Assembly (NCBI RefSeq): GCF_030681155.1
Contig: NZ_JAUXXE010000018.1
Span: 1 to 64,000, forward strand
Direction of reading: 5' to 3'
Source of the DNA: Phenylobacterium sp.
GTDB taxonomy: Bacteria; Pseudomonadota; Alphaproteobacteria; Caulobacterales; Caulobacteraceae
Length of the DNA stretch: 64,000 nucleotides
The position numbers and the translations under genes are program-made. Positions 32,564 through 43,155 of this stretch are shown here, piece after piece; the stretch's first letter is position 1, and each line of letters begins with the position of its first letter. The notes below the pieces were generated by a model. The model was not told the DNA's origin. It made no database searches and worked only from the letters and a program-made list of their open reading frames with translations.

Positions 32564-33586
32564 ATGGCGGTCATTCTGGTCACCGGCTCGGCCGGCTTCA
32601 TCGGCTCCCACCTCGCCCATCGCCTGCTTGATCGCGGCGACGAGGTCGTGGGGCTGGACAATCTCAATCCCTACTACGACCCGACCCTGAAGCAGGCGCG
32701 TCTGGCGCGCCTCGAGGCGCGCGAAGGCTATCGCCACGCCAATATCGACCTGGCCGACCGCGACGCCATGGCCCGTCTCTTCGCCGACGCCAAGCCCAAC
32801 CGCGTCGTCAATCTCGCCGCCCAGGCCGGCGTCCGCTACAGCCTCGAACAACCCGCCGCCTACGTAGACTCAAACCTCGTGGGCTTCGGCAACATCCTCG
32901 AAGGCTGCCGCGCCGCCCAAGTCGAACACCTGGTCTTCGCCTCGACCAGTTGGGTCTACGGCGCCAACGGAAAGGTGCCGTTTTCCGTCCACGACTCTGT
33001 GCACCATCCGATCACGCTTTACGCTGCGACCAAGCTGGCCAACGAGTCGATGGCCCATTCCTACGCGCACCTGTTCGGTATCCCGGCGACCGGGTTCCGG
33101 TTCTTCACCGTCTATGGGCCGTGGGGCAGGCCAGATATGGCGCTGTTCAAGTTCACCCAGGCGATCCTGGACGACCGACCGATCGACGTCTTCGGCCAAG
33201 GCAAGATGCAACGCGACTTCACCTATGTGGACGATATCGTCTCAGGGATCGTCGCCGCGCTGGATCGCCCCGCGCAGGTTGATCCGAACTGGGACGCCCT
33301 GTCGCCAGATCCAGCCACCAGCGGCGTCGCCCCCTGGCGGATCCTCAACCTCGGCAACAGCCAGCGCGTCGAGTTGATGCACTACATCGAGGTCTTGGAA
33401 GCAAAGCTCGGTCGCAAGGCCAAACTCAATCTCCTGCCGATGCAGCCCGGGGATGTCGCCCGAACCGAAGCCGACGTCACCGACACCATCGTGGCCCTCG
33501 ACTACGCCCCCTCGACCCCGATTGAGGTCGGCGTCGCAAATTTCGTGGACTGGTACCTCGACTACTACCGCGTCGGCGCGAACTAG
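32564..33586 (+). CDS. NAD-dependent epimerase (UDP-glucuronate 4-epimerase-like)
   Basis: VILVTGSAGFIGSHLAHRLLDRGDEVVGLDNLNPYYDPTLKQARLARL; SSWVYGANGKVPFS; GRPDMALFKFTQAILDDRPIDVFGQGKMQRDFTYVDDIV. Confidence 0.93.
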   Translation: MAVILVTGSAGFIGSHLAHRLLDRGDEVVGLDNLNPYYDPTLKQARLARLEAREGYRHANIDLADRDAMARLFADAKPNRVVNLAAQAGVRYSLEQPAAYVDSNLVGFGNILEGCRAAQVEHLVFASTSWVYGANGKVPFSVHDSVHHPITLYAATKLANESMAHSYAHLFGIPATGFRFFTVYGPWGRPDMALFKFTQAILDDRPIDVFGQGKMQRDFTYVDDIVSGIVAALDRPAQVDPNWDALSPDPATSGVAPWRILNLGNSQRVELMHYIEVLEAKLGRKAKLNLLPMQPGDVARTEADVTDTIVALDYAPSTPIEVGVANFVDWYLDYYRVGAN

Positions 33587-33603
33587 GCGCAGGCAGTCTG
33601 CGG

Positions 33604-34893
33604 CTACAGCCGAAGGTCGGCCGTCCCCTGTGGGAAGACAGCCTTCACGTCGTAAAGCACGGCGCCCGGCTTCCCGAGCGCACGTATGGCCTCGACGCCC
33701 ATCTCCTGGAACTGCGCATGAGCCACGGCCACGATGATTGCGTCGTAGACGCCTGGCTCCAAGGCCGGGCTCAGCGCGACCCCGTACTCGGCCAACGCTT
33801 CCTGCTGGTCGGCCCACGGCTCGTGAACGTCGACGGCGACTTCGTACTCCTCAAGTTCCCGCACAATGTCGATCACGCGCGTATTGCGCAGGTCGGGGCA
33901 GTTTTCCTTGAAGGTGAGGCCCATGACCAACACGCGCGCGCCGCGCACCTGGATCTCACGCCGGATCATGGTCTTGACCAGTTCCTGGGCGATGTAGCTC
34001 CCCATCCCGTCATTGATCCGTCGCCCGGCCAGGATCACCTGCGGATGATAGCCAGCGTCCTCCGCTTTCGAAGTCAGATAGTAGGGGTCCACACCGATGC
34101 AGTGGCCGCCGACCAAGCCAGGCGTGAACCGCAGGAAGTTCCATTTGGTGCCAGCCGCCGCCAGCACCTCCTGGGTGTCGATGCCGAGGCGATTGAAGAT
34201 CAGGGCGAACTCGTTGATCAGCGCGATATTCAGATCCCGCTGGGTGTTCTCGATCACCTTGGCGGCTTCGGCGACACGGATCGAGCTGGCGAGATGCGTG
34301 CCCGCCGTCACCACCGCGCCATAGAGCGCATCGATGAAGGCCGCAGCTTGCGGCGTTGATCCCGCCGTCACCTTGATGATCGAGGAGAGCCGGTGCTGGC
34401 GGTCGCCGGGGTTGGCCCGCTCTGGGCTGTAACCGGCGAAAAAGTCCTCGTTGAACTTGAGCCCGGACGCCGCCTCGATGACGGGAATGCAGTCTTCCTC
34501 CGTGGCCCCCGGGTAGACCGTGGATTCGAAGATCGCGACCCCGCCCTTGCCGATCACTCGCCCGACCGTGCCGCTCGCCGCCAGCAAGGCGGTGAGGTCC
34601 GGGCGCTTGTAGCGATCAATCGGCGTCGGCACCGTCACGATGAAGACGTTGCAGGCCGCCAGCGCCGTCTCCTCGGACGCAAAGCTCAAAGCCTTCGCAC
34701 CCGCCAGTTCTTCCGATGTCGCCTCCAAAGTGCGGTCGTGGCCGACCTTAAGTTCGGCGATGCGCTCGCGGTTGATGTCAAAACCCACGACCTCGTACTT
34801 CGCGGCCAGAGCGACCGCGAGCGGCAGGCCGACATAGCCGAGGCCGATCACACCAATCTTTGCTGGCGTCTGGGTGAAGGGATTCAACAGCAT
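33604..34893 (-). CDS. Nucleotide sugar dehydrogenase (TviB/WbpO-like UDP-GlcNAc/GalNAc 6-dehydrogenase)
   Basis: [87 protein letters not shown]. Confidence 0.93.
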   Translation of the reverse strand: MLLNPFTQTPAKIGVIGLGYVGLPLAVALAAKYEVVGFDINRERIAELKVGHDRTLEATSEELAGAKALSFASEETALAACNVFIVTVPTPIDRYKRPDLTALLAASGTVGRVIGKGGVAIFESTVYPGATEEDCIPVIEAASGLKFNEDFFAGYSPERANPGDRQHRLSSIIKVTAGSTPQAAAFIDALYGAVVTAGTHLASSIRVAEAAKVIENTQRDLNIALINEFALIFNRLGIDTQEVLAAAGTKWNFLRFTPGLVGGHCIGVDPYYLTSKAEDAGYHPQVILAGRRINDGMGSYIAQELVKTMIRREIQVRGARVLVMGLTFKENCPDLRNTRVIDIVRELEEYEVAVDVHEPWADQQEALAEYGVALSPALEPGVYDAIIVAVAHAQFQEMGVEAIRALGKPGAVLYDVKAVFPQGTADLRL

Positions 34894-34905
34894 AGGTCGG
34901 TCTCG

Positions 34906-36087
34906 CTAGCGCCCCGCCAGGCGGAACAGTTCGGTGCAGGCGCAAAGGATATGGTAGAAAGAGGTCGCTGGCGCGGGCTCGTCGATGAAGGTTCGGTCCG
35001 CGCGCAGCTTGTCGCGCCAAACTCCGGGCATCGGCATGGCCAGATATAGCCGAAGCCCCGCGGCCGCCGCGATCTGGTCAGCTTCGCCGCCGAACACAAG
35101 CTCGGCCTTCAGGCGTTCGGTCTGCGGCCACAGCCGGGCGGTCGCCTCTCGAACGCTGAAGTCGTCCCACAGTTCGTTGATGACCACGCCTCGCTCGGGA
35201 TCGATCCCGCGGCGGCCGGCGGCATAGAGACCGCGCGCCGCCGTCACGGCGTCCTCGCGGCCCCGCAAGCGGCCCCAACGCTCGAGCAGCCAGGCCCACT
35301 CGAACTGATGCCCAGGTTCAAGCAGTCGCCCATCATCACCGCTCGCCACGGTCCAGTCTGCATTGAAGAACTCACGCAGGAATCCGCCCTCATGATCGAT
35401 GAAGACGCGAAGCGCCATCTCGACGATCTCGTCGGCCAGGGCGTCCCACCGTGTGTCCAAGCCATGCTCGGCCCAGGCCAGCGCGCCCTCCAAGATGTGC
35501 ATGTGGGCGTTCGCCTGGAACGGATAGGCAACGTTCTCGCGAAAACCGCCAGCCGGATGGCGCATCGTGTCCAAGCCAGCGAGAACGCCTAGCGCCACCT
35601 CCGGCAACCGCCCATCGCCAGCATCCATCTTGTGCAGCGTCGCCGTCGCCAGCAGAGCAAAGGCCTGATCGTACAGCATGGCGGTGTCGTCGAGCACCGC
35701 GCCGTCCAACCCCACCAGGGTCCGGAACAGGCCATCCTCACGCCGAAAACGCTCAATGAAAAAGGTCATTCCGTGCCACGCGGCCTCGCGCCACGGCCCG
35801 TCCCAGTTCATCGCGCCGGCGGTGGCGTAGCAATAGACCTGCCGGCTCTGAACGCGGGCGCGGCGGGCGCCCGGACGCGGAACGCCCTCGACGCTCAACG
35901 CCTCGTGAAAGCCGCCCCGCTCCAGATCGCCGCCCTGCTTCCACCAAAGCGGCATCGCGGCGGTCCGCGCCCAACGATCATACCACTCGGCGGCCTGCGC
36001 CAGATCGGCGAAACCCTGGAACTCCAGCCCCGACTGCACCTTGGCCTCCGCGCGTATCGTCACCGAATCTCCCGCCACTGACTTCAC
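34906..36087 (-). CDS. AGE family epimerase/isomerase (N-acylglucosamine 2-epimerase / mannose isomerase-like)
   Basis: WYDRWARTAAMPLWWKQGGDLERGGFHEAL; QVYCYATAGAMNWDGPW; PGHQFEWAWLLERWG. Confidence 0.88.
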   Translation of the reverse strand: MKSVAGDSVTIRAEAKVQSGLEFQGFADLAQAAEWYDRWARTAAMPLWWKQGGDLERGGFHEALSVEGVPRPGARRARVQSRQVYCYATAGAMNWDGPWREAAWHGMTFFIERFRREDGLFRTLVGLDGAVLDDTAMLYDQAFALLATATLHKMDAGDGRLPEVALGVLAGLDTMRHPAGGFRENVAYPFQANAHMHILEGALAWAEHGLDTRWDALADEIVEMALRVFIDHEGGFLREFFNADWTVASGDDGRLLEPGHQFEWAWLLERWGRLRGREDAVTAARGLYAAGRRGIDPERGVVINELWDDFSVREATARLWPQTERLKAELVFGGEADQIAAAAGLRLYLAMPMPGVWRDKLRADRTFIDEPAPATSFYHILCACTELFRLAGR

Positions 36088-36419
36088 CTATCTCGAAACC
36101 GCCCCTCGATAGCCCGTCGAAGCACGCGCGTCACATGCCCTTGGGAGCCGATTCCTCACAGCCAATTGCGGCCAAGGAATGATGTCGATGAACGCCTTCT
36201 CGTTACGTCCTCGCATTCAGTACTTCTACGCCGATTTTCAGAGTGAAAGCGCCGATGGGCCCAGCCGCTTTTGAACACCCCCTCGGAGTTCCCGTTCAAC
36301 ATCTGTTTCAAGCCGGCACGTTGCGGCGCCAAACCAGGACTTCCTGAGCCCTAAGCTGATCGAGAGAGCTAGAAACGCGTTGCGGGCCTGGGTGTGGTCT
36401 GATTTATGCAGACCTCGCC

Positions 36420-36704
36420 TTGCTTGGTTTTGAACGGCAATGCTTAGGGGCTGATGTCTTGCAGACGATCTATGATTGGGTGACGGTCGCGATCTTCGGG
36501 GCGTTGATTGTGCTGTTTCTGCACAGGTCCACCGCGCAAGAAGAACCGAAGGACAACATCCTTCAGTACCTGCCGGCCTGCATTGGCTGCGCACTCGCGA
36601 ACTATGTCGGCAACGAAGGTCACGGTGCGATCGCCTTCGCTATCATCGTCGTCGTGTTGGTCTACATCGCCTACGTCCTGAAGCCGTTTAACCTGAAGTT
36701 CTAG
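36420..36704 (+). CDS. Probable XrtV sorting-system accessory protein (small membrane protein)
   Basis: LQTIYDWVTVAIFGALIVLFLHRSTAQEEPKDNILQYLPACIGCALANYVGNEGHGAIAFAIIVVVLVYIAYVLKPF; pattern recalled for this family, two TM helices; alternative start TTG at 36459. Confidence 0.65.
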   Translation: MLGFERQCLGADVLQTIYDWVTVAIFGALIVLFLHRSTAQEEPKDNILQYLPACIGCALANYVGNEGHGAIAFAIIVVVLVYIAYVLKPFNLKF

Positions 36705-36768
36705 GCGGCGGCGGCGCCTCCGGCTTCAAGTCTCGTGATCGAAGCTACACAGTCAGTAGACTTCGAGA

Positions 36769-39363
36769 TTGGAAGCTAAGTCATTGAATTCTATTGAGAT
36801 GACAAAGTTTACCAAGACGTTTGCATCGCGGTTGGAGCAATTCGGCGACGCCATTGCGATCGTCAGCGAGGGCGGCGAGCAGATCAGCTATCTCGAACTC
36901 GCCGCGAGGGCGGACGACTTCGGTGAAAGCCTAGGCGCTGCTCGGCGGCTGCTCCTCATCGAAGCGGCCAACGAAGTTGAGCCGCTCGTTGCTTATCTTG
37001 GCGCGCTGCGGCACGGACATCCCACGATCCTCGCCGCGGGTGAAAGCGCCACTCAGCTAGAGCGGATTATCGACACCTATCGGCCCGACGTGCGCTTCCA
37101 TAAGTCGGGCGGTCGTTGGCAGGCCGAAATGGGACCAAACTCCGACCGCGACCTCCATCCCGATCTCGCGCTCCTCCTCTCGACGTCCGGATCGACCGGC
37201 GCGGCAAAGTTGGTCCGGCTGTCTCACGCAGCCGTCGAAGCGAATGCTCAGTCGATTGTCGAATATCTTGGGATCACTCCGGCCGACCGGGCGATCACCA
37301 CCCTGCCCATTCACTACAGCTACGGGCTGTCGGTCGTCGCGTCGCACTTAGCGGCCGGCGCGAGGCTGCTACTCACCAAGCAGTCGGTTAAGGACGAAGG
37401 ATTCTGGACGTTTTTCGAGGCGGAAGGTGCGACCTCCCTGGCCGGGGTTCCGGCGACCTACGAGTTGCTCGATCGCATCGGCCTGCGCCAGAAAACCCTG
37501 CCCTCGCTAAACACTCTGACCCAGGCGGGCGGGCGATTGCCGGTGGAGACCGCGATCGCATATGGCGAATGGGCCAAGCGCGTCGGGGTCAAATTCTTCG
37601 TCATGTACGGCCAAACCGAGGCGACGGCGCGGATGGCCTATGTCCCGCCTGAACGGCTTCTGGACAATCCGGGCTGCATCGGGACGCCCATACCGGGTGG
37701 ATCGTTCCTCCTGATCGGCGAGGCCGGAGAGCGGATCGATACGGCCGATACACCTGGCGAACTCGTCTACTCGGGTCCCAACATCATGATGGGCTACGCC
37801 GTGCAGTCTGCCGACCTAGCCAAGGGCCATGAACTTTCGGAGCTCGAGACAGGCGATCTGGCGGTCCGAACAACACAGGGCCTCTATCGAATCGTTGGGC
37901 GCAAGAGCCGTTTCTCAAAGCTATTCGGCCTCCGCATCAGTCTCGACGAGGTCGAGGCGACCCTAACTCGTAGCGGCGTTCGCAGCGTCGTCGCCGGCGA
38001 CGACGAACTCATAGCGATCGCGGCTTACCAGATCGACTCGGCCGGAGTCATTGAGCGGCTGGCGAGCGAGTTCAAGCTGCCTGCTTCGGTATTTGGCGTC
38101 GTCAGCTATGCTGAGTTCCCCACGCTCAGTTCGGGAAAATTCGACTACCAAGAAATCCTTAGGACGGCCAAAGCCCAGCGCCCTCTATCTGCCGATGACA
38201 CCTCGTTCATCGAAGCGTTCCGCCGAACCTTCCCTAGTGCGACGGTAAGCCCCTCCGACAGTTTCATCAGCCTTGGCGGCGACTCGCTCAGCTACGTCCG
38301 GCTGTCCTTGGACATCGAGGGTCGGCTCGGGTTCCTTCCCGCGCGCTGGGAGGAAGAGACCATAGGGGCGCTGGACGAATTGGCGCCGCGCGCAACGCGC
38401 CCAAGCCGCCACCCCTTCGCCTTGCGCGGTATCGAATCCGAGGTCGTGATCCGGGCGGCCGCGATCCTGGCGGTGGTCGCAAATCACGCCTCGACATACG
38501 TCGTCGGCGGCGGCGCCCACGTCCTCCTGATGCTCTCGGGATACAATTTCTCGCGCTACCAAAAGGCCAGACTGACCGAAGGGCGCGGGGTCGATGTCCT
38601 ATCGGGGTTCTTCAAGCGGATCATCGTCCCCTACTACGCGATCCTCGCCCTCTACCTAGCGGTGAAGGGCGAGCTAGACGTCCCCTCGCTCCTGCTGGTC
38701 AGCAACTTTCAGGGCCGTTTCGGCAGCTTCCTGGAACCCTATTGGTTCCTGGAAGCGCTGCTCCAGTGCACGCTCATATTTGTCGGCTTGTTTGCGCTTC
38801 CATCGGTTCGACGAATGGCCGAAAGATCACCGTGGGCCTTCGGGCTCGCGCTGCTGGCGGGCGCGCTCTCAGTTCGTGTTGTCGCGTATGTCGTCTTCCA
38901 GCATCGCGACCTGGACGAGCGAACGCCGGACGCAATATTTTACATGCTGGCTTTCGGGTGGTGCCTGCACCAGGCAACAACGCCGTCGCGCCGGATTTTA
39001 CTATCCTTGATCGCTGTCGCTATTTTCGCGCTTCAACTCATTGGGCCGGAGAATATCTGGGGCCGCTTCGGCTATCCGTCCAACGTCACCCACGCGGCTT
39101 GGTTCTTAATCTCCGCCGTCCTGATCATGTGGGCGCCCCGGATGGTCATCCCTAACTTGGTGCATGGCGTTGTTGGCCTGATCGCCGCGGCCAGCTTCTA
39201 TATTTACCTGACACATGGCGTGCCCGTTCACCTTCTGCTTAAGGTCTGCGAGGACCGGAATATCGCGCTTCTCTTGGCGCTGCCCTTGTCGGTGGTGATC
39301 GGATTGGCGGTATATAAGTTTGCTGAGGAAGCACCACAGCAACGAGGTCGGCTCAACGGATAA
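36769..39363 (+). CDS. AMP-forming adenylation domain - carrier domain - acyltransferase_3 membrane domain fusion
   Basis: A3 LLLSTSGSTGAAKLVRLSH, A5 YGQTEATARMAY, A10 TLSSGKFDY; carrier FISLGGDSLSYVRLSL; then IRAAAILAVVANHASTYVVGGGAHVLLMLSGYNFSRYQKAR and ~9 TM segments. Confidence 0.88.
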   Translation: MEAKSLNSIEMTKFTKTFASRLEQFGDAIAIVSEGGEQISYLELAARADDFGESLGAARRLLLIEAANEVEPLVAYLGALRHGHPTILAAGESATQLERIIDTYRPDVRFHKSGGRWQAEMGPNSDRDLHPDLALLLSTSGSTGAAKLVRLSHAAVEANAQSIVEYLGITPADRAITTLPIHYSYGLSVVASHLAAGARLLLTKQSVKDEGFWTFFEAEGATSLAGVPATYELLDRIGLRQKTLPSLNTLTQAGGRLPVETAIAYGEWAKRVGVKFFVMYGQTEATARMAYVPPERLLDNPGCIGTPIPGGSFLLIGEAGERIDTADTPGELVYSGPNIMMGYAVQSADLAKGHELSELETGDLAVRTTQGLYRIVGRKSRFSKLFGLRISLDEVEATLTRSGVRSVVAGDDELIAIAAYQIDSAGVIERLASEFKLPASVFGVVSYAEFPTLSSGKFDYQEILRTAKAQRPLSADDTSFIEAFRRTFPSATVSPSDSFISLGGDSLSYVRLSLDIEGRLGFLPARWEEETIGALDELAPRATRPSRHPFALRGIESEVVIRAAAILAVVANHASTYVVGGGAHVLLMLSGYNFSRYQKARLTEGRGVDVLSGFFKRIIVPYYAILALYLAVKGELDVPSLLLVSNFQGRFGSFLEPYWFLEALLQCTLIFVGLFALPSVRRMAERSPWAFGLALLAGALSVRVVAYVVFQHRDLDERTPDAIFYMLAFGWCLHQATTPSRRILLSLIAVAIFALQLIGPENIWGRFGYPSNVTHAAWFLISAVLIMWAPRMVIPNLVHGVVGLIAAASFYIYLTHGVPVHLLLKVCEDRNIALLLALPLSVVIGLAVYKFAEEAPQQRGRLNG

Positions 39364-39518
39364 CCGCATGAAATCTACCGCCAGCATGGGCATTCCTGGT
39401 CAATTAACGTTGACTCAACTCCGCCCGCTTAGGATTTCGCCACAATCGACGTGTTAACGGATGGCGGTTAAACGCTAGTCGCGTAGACCGACGATAGTTC
39501 AGATGCACCGCAGCATGC

Positions 39519-41036
39519 GTGCTTGGAGGCGCCGTGAGTTGGATTAATAGCTTGATGGCGCGCTCGTTCGGGCGAAAGCCGAAGAAGACGCCCCAGCCGG
39601 GTTTCGTCTTCTCGCCAGCGCCCGCCGCGCGCGAAGAACCCGTCAACAAGAAGACCGCGGCCTCAACGGCGGCGTTTCCGCGGTTCCAGTCGACGGCCGG
39701 CGACCAGTTGAGCCCACGGCTCAATGACCGTTTCGCCGCCGCCCGCATCAAGCTGCGTAGCGCATTCACGCCCTCCCAGCCGATCACCGACAAGCGGATG
39801 TTCGCCGGTCGGATCGACGTCCTGACGACCCTCATCCGCTCGCTCGAGGACCAGCGCGTCCACGTCATCATGTATGGCGAGCGCGGGATCGGTAAGACCT
39901 CGCTCGTTCACGTCCTGACCCAGGCCGCCGAAGAGGCGCGCTATATCGTGGTCTATTGCTCGTGCGGCGCCGGCTCGACCTTCGACGAGATTTTCCGCGC
40001 GGTGGCGGCTGACGTGCCGCTGCTGTTCCACCGCGGCTTTGCGCCAACGGCCGACGCCGCCGAAAAGGGCGGCACTCTGGCCGACCTGCTGCCAGCTGGG
40101 CCGCTTTCACCGCGTCTGGTCGCCGACCTGTTCGCCAAGCTGACCGGCACGCGGCTGCTGGTGGTGCTCGACGAGTTCGACGTCTGCGAGTCTCCGGACT
40201 TCCGTCGCAACATCGCCGAGCTGATCAAGAATTTGTCGGACCGCTCGATCCGGACCCAGCTGGTCATTGCAGGCGTGGCCGCCGACCTCACTGAGCTCGT
40301 GCAGCATATCCCCTCGATCCGCCGCAACATCTTCGCCCTTCAGGTGCCGAAGATGAGCGCCGCCGAAATCAGCCATCTGGTTGAAAATGGCGAGGAGATC
40401 AGCGGGATGTCTTTCGATAAGGCCGCGCTCGACTACATCGTCTTCGTAGCCAACGGCTCGCCATACTTCGCCAGCCTGCTTAGCCATCATGCCGGCCTCG
40501 CAGCCATCGACAACGGACGTTCCAGCGTCACGCTCGAAGACGTGTCCATGGCCGTCGATCAGGCTCTGACCGAATTCCGCGGCCGGATTTCCAAGCATTC
40601 GCAAAGCCAGATCGATCAAGCGGCGAAGAGCGGTGTGCGCCATGTGCTCGGCGTGATGGCCGGCGCGGCGCTCTTCAACAGCGGGCGCTTCGATGCTCGC
40701 GACGTGGACGCTCTTTATCCAAGCGCCGCCAACGCTGCGACCTTCAAGGCGACGATCGACGAGTTGGCCTCCAAGCACATCCTGCTGGAAGCCAACGAAG
40801 ACGAATATGGACGCGGCTATCACTTCGCCGAAGAAGCCGTGCTGCCCTACCTCTGGATCCTCGCCGCCCAAAAGCGCTTCCTGGAAAACCGCAAGGCGGC
40901 CGACGCGCAGGTCGAGGCCGCCAAGGCCGGCAACAAGGCCGCCACGCAGCCGCAGTCGCAGGACAATATCGTGACACCGGAAAAGGCCGCAGTTCAGCCC
41001 ACAGTAGCCACCGGCCGGGCAGCCGGGCGCCCCTAA
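39519..41036 (+). CDS. AAA family ATPase (Orc1/AAA_16-like)
   Basis: FAGRIDVLTTLIRSLEDQRVHVIMYGERGIGKTSLVHVL Walker A; TRLLVVLDEFDVCE Walker B; C-terminal winged-helix-like region. GTG start; alternative GTG 39534. Confidence 0.88.
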   Translation: MLGGAVSWINSLMARSFGRKPKKTPQPGFVFSPAPAAREEPVNKKTAASTAAFPRFQSTAGDQLSPRLNDRFAAARIKLRSAFTPSQPITDKRMFAGRIDVLTTLIRSLEDQRVHVIMYGERGIGKTSLVHVLTQAAEEARYIVVYCSCGAGSTFDEIFRAVAADVPLLFHRGFAPTADAAEKGGTLADLLPAGPLSPRLVADLFAKLTGTRLLVVLDEFDVCESPDFRRNIAELIKNLSDRSIRTQLVIAGVAADLTELVQHIPSIRRNIFALQVPKMSAAEISHLVENGEEISGMSFDKAALDYIVFVANGSPYFASLLSHHAGLAAIDNGRSSVTLEDVSMAVDQALTEFRGRISKHSQSQIDQAAKSGVRHVLGVMAGAALFNSGRFDARDVDALYPSAANAATFKATIDELASKHILLEANEDEYGRGYHFAEEAVLPYLWILAAQKRFLENRKAADAQVEAAKAGNKAATQPQSQDNIVTPEKAAVQPTVATGRAAGRP

Positions 41037-41181
41037 AGCCCCGGGGCGCATCGTGCGCCACGGACACAGGTCCTCGCGCCCTTGCGTGGGGGAGTTTATG
41101 AAGCGGCCTGGAGCGCCGGCCGAGACCCCCGTCTCGACTTAGGGATCGCGCTCCGCTGGACATATTTGGGGGAAGTGACCT

Positions 41182-42246
41182 TTGCGTATTCTTGTCACCG
41201 GCGGCGCCGGCTTCATCGGCTCGGCCCTTGTTCGCCATCTGATCGCCAACACCGAGCATGAGATCCTGAACCTCGACAAGCTCACCTATGCCGGCGATCT
41301 GCGCTCACTGGACGGGGTGGCCAGCAGCAACCGCTACGCCTTCCGCCAAGCCGATATCTGCGACGCCTCGGCGATCCGCGCGGCCCTCAGTGACTTCCGC
41401 CCCGAAGTGGTCACGCACCTGGCCGCCGAGTCCCACGTCGATCGTTCGATCGATGGACCCTCAGAATTTATCCAGACCAATATTCTCGGCACCTTCAACA
41501 TGCTGTCGCAGGTGTTGGAGTATTGGCGCGCCCTAGACGCCAAGGCCAAGGACGCCTTCCGATTCCACCACATCTCCACCGATGAGGTCTTCGGCTCGCT
41601 GGGCGACGACGGCTTCTTCACCGAAGAAACTGCCTATGATCCACGGTCGCCCTATTCGGCGTCCAAGGCCTCGTCCGACCACCTGGTCCGCGCCTGGCAC
41701 CACACCTATGGCCTGCCAGTGCTGGTCACCAACTGCTCGAACAACTACGGCCCCTATCACTTCCCCGAAAAACTGATCCCGCTGATCATCGTCAAGAGCT
41801 TGGCGGGCGAACCCCTGCCGGTCTACGGCGCTGGCGCCAATGTCCGCGACTGGCTCTATGTCGACGATCACGCCCGCGCGTTGACGCGGGTGTTCGAGGC
41901 CGGCGCTCCGGGCGAGAGCTACATTATCGGCGGCCGGGCCGAGCGCACCAACCTGCAGGTCGTGCACGCGATCTGCGACACCCTCGACCACTTGCGGCCA
42001 CGCGCTGACGGCAAGTCCTATCGCGACCAGATCGCCCACGTCGCCGACCGCCCGGGTCACGATCACCGCTACGCCATTGACCCGACCAAGCTCGCACGCG
42101 AGCTCGACTGGACGGCGCAGGAGAGCTTCGAGACGGGGATCGCCAAGACCGTGAACTGGTACCTGGACAATGAAGCCTGGTGGGGCCCGATCCTGGCGCG
42201 CAGCGACGCCGGTCAACGCCTGGGCCTGAAGACCGTCAAGGCATGA
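41182..42246 (+). CDS. rfbB: dTDP-glucose 4,6-dehydratase
   Basis: [108 protein letters not shown]. Confidence 0.96.
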   Translation: MRILVTGGAGFIGSALVRHLIANTEHEILNLDKLTYAGDLRSLDGVASSNRYAFRQADICDASAIRAALSDFRPEVVTHLAAESHVDRSIDGPSEFIQTNILGTFNMLSQVLEYWRALDAKAKDAFRFHHISTDEVFGSLGDDGFFTEETAYDPRSPYSASKASSDHLVRAWHHTYGLPVLVTNCSNNYGPYHFPEKLIPLIIVKSLAGEPLPVYGAGANVRDWLYVDDHARALTRVFEAGAPGESYIIGGRAERTNLQVVHAICDTLDHLRPRADGKSYRDQIAHVADRPGHDHRYAIDPTKLARELDWTAQESFETGIAKTVNWYLDNEAWWGPILARSDAGQRLGLKTVKA

Positions 42247-43145
42247 CCTCCCCAACCGCCCACGACATCCTTCTGACCGGCGGCAGCGGCCAGGTCGGGA
42301 CGGAGGTGATCCGCCTCGCGCCCGCCGGCGTGAACATCATCGCCCCCGGCCGCGACGTTCTGGACCTGTCCAACCCGGAGGCCGTAGCGGCGATGGTCGC
42401 CTCGCGTCCCTGGGGGGCGGTGATCAACTCCGCAGCCCACACCGCCGTGGATCGCGCCGAGAGCGAAATCCTGTCGGCCTGGAAGATCAACGCCCTGGCC
42501 CCTGCCGCTCTGGCGCAGGCCACGGCCCAAGCGGGCATACCGCTGGTCCAGGTCTCGACGGACTACGTGTTCGATGGATCGAAGACCGGCTACTACGTCG
42601 AGACTGATCCCGTCGCCCCGGTCAGCGTCTATGGCGCGTCTAAGGAAGCCGGCGAGCAAGCGGTCCGCACAGGAAATCCCCGGCATGTGATCCTGCGCAC
42701 CGCCTGGGTCGTAAGCCCATACGGGGCGAACTTCATCAAGACCATGCTGCGCCTGGCCGAGACCCGGCCAGAGTTGCGGGTGGTCGATGATCAGCATGGC
42801 TGCCCGACCAGCGCCACCGACATCGCCCAGGCCCTGCTGATGATCACCGAACGCTTGACGGCCGACCCACAAGCGCCTGCCGGCACCTATCACTTCGTCA
42901 ATTCGGGCGAGGCGACCTGGTGCGGCTTTGCCCGCACGATCTTCGAAATCGCCGAGGCTCATGGGCGCGCCGCGCCCAAGGTCGAGGGCATCACCACGGC
43001 AGACTATCCGACGCCGGCGCGTCGTCCGGCCAATTCGCGCCTGGACGTCGCCAAGCTGGCGCAAGACTACGCCATATCGCCGCGGCCATGGCGGGAGGCG
43101 GTCGAAGAGATCGTCGAGACCCTGCTGTCCGCGCAGAAGGAATAG
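42243..43145 (+). CDS. rfbD: dTDP-4-dehydrorhamnose reductase
   Basis: [76 protein letters not shown] overlaps rfbB stop. Confidence 0.95.
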   Translation: MTSPTAHDILLTGGSGQVGTEVIRLAPAGVNIIAPGRDVLDLSNPEAVAAMVASRPWGAVINSAAHTAVDRAESEILSAWKINALAPAALAQATAQAGIPLVQVSTDYVFDGSKTGYYVETDPVAPVSVYGASKEAGEQAVRTGNPRHVILRTAWVVSPYGANFIKTMLRLAETRPELRVVDDQHGCPTSATDIAQALLMITERLTADPQAPAGTYHFVNSGEATWCGFARTIFEIAEAHGRAAPKVEGITTADYPTPARRPANSRLDVAKLAQDYAISPRPWREAVEEIVETLLSAQKE

Positions 43146-43155
43146 GGACACTTTG

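Noticed and set aside
39455-39475. Paired TTAA motifs upstream of the AAA ATPase gene
   Set aside because: Spacer is about 10 nt rather than 7, so it does not fit the CtrA consensus.
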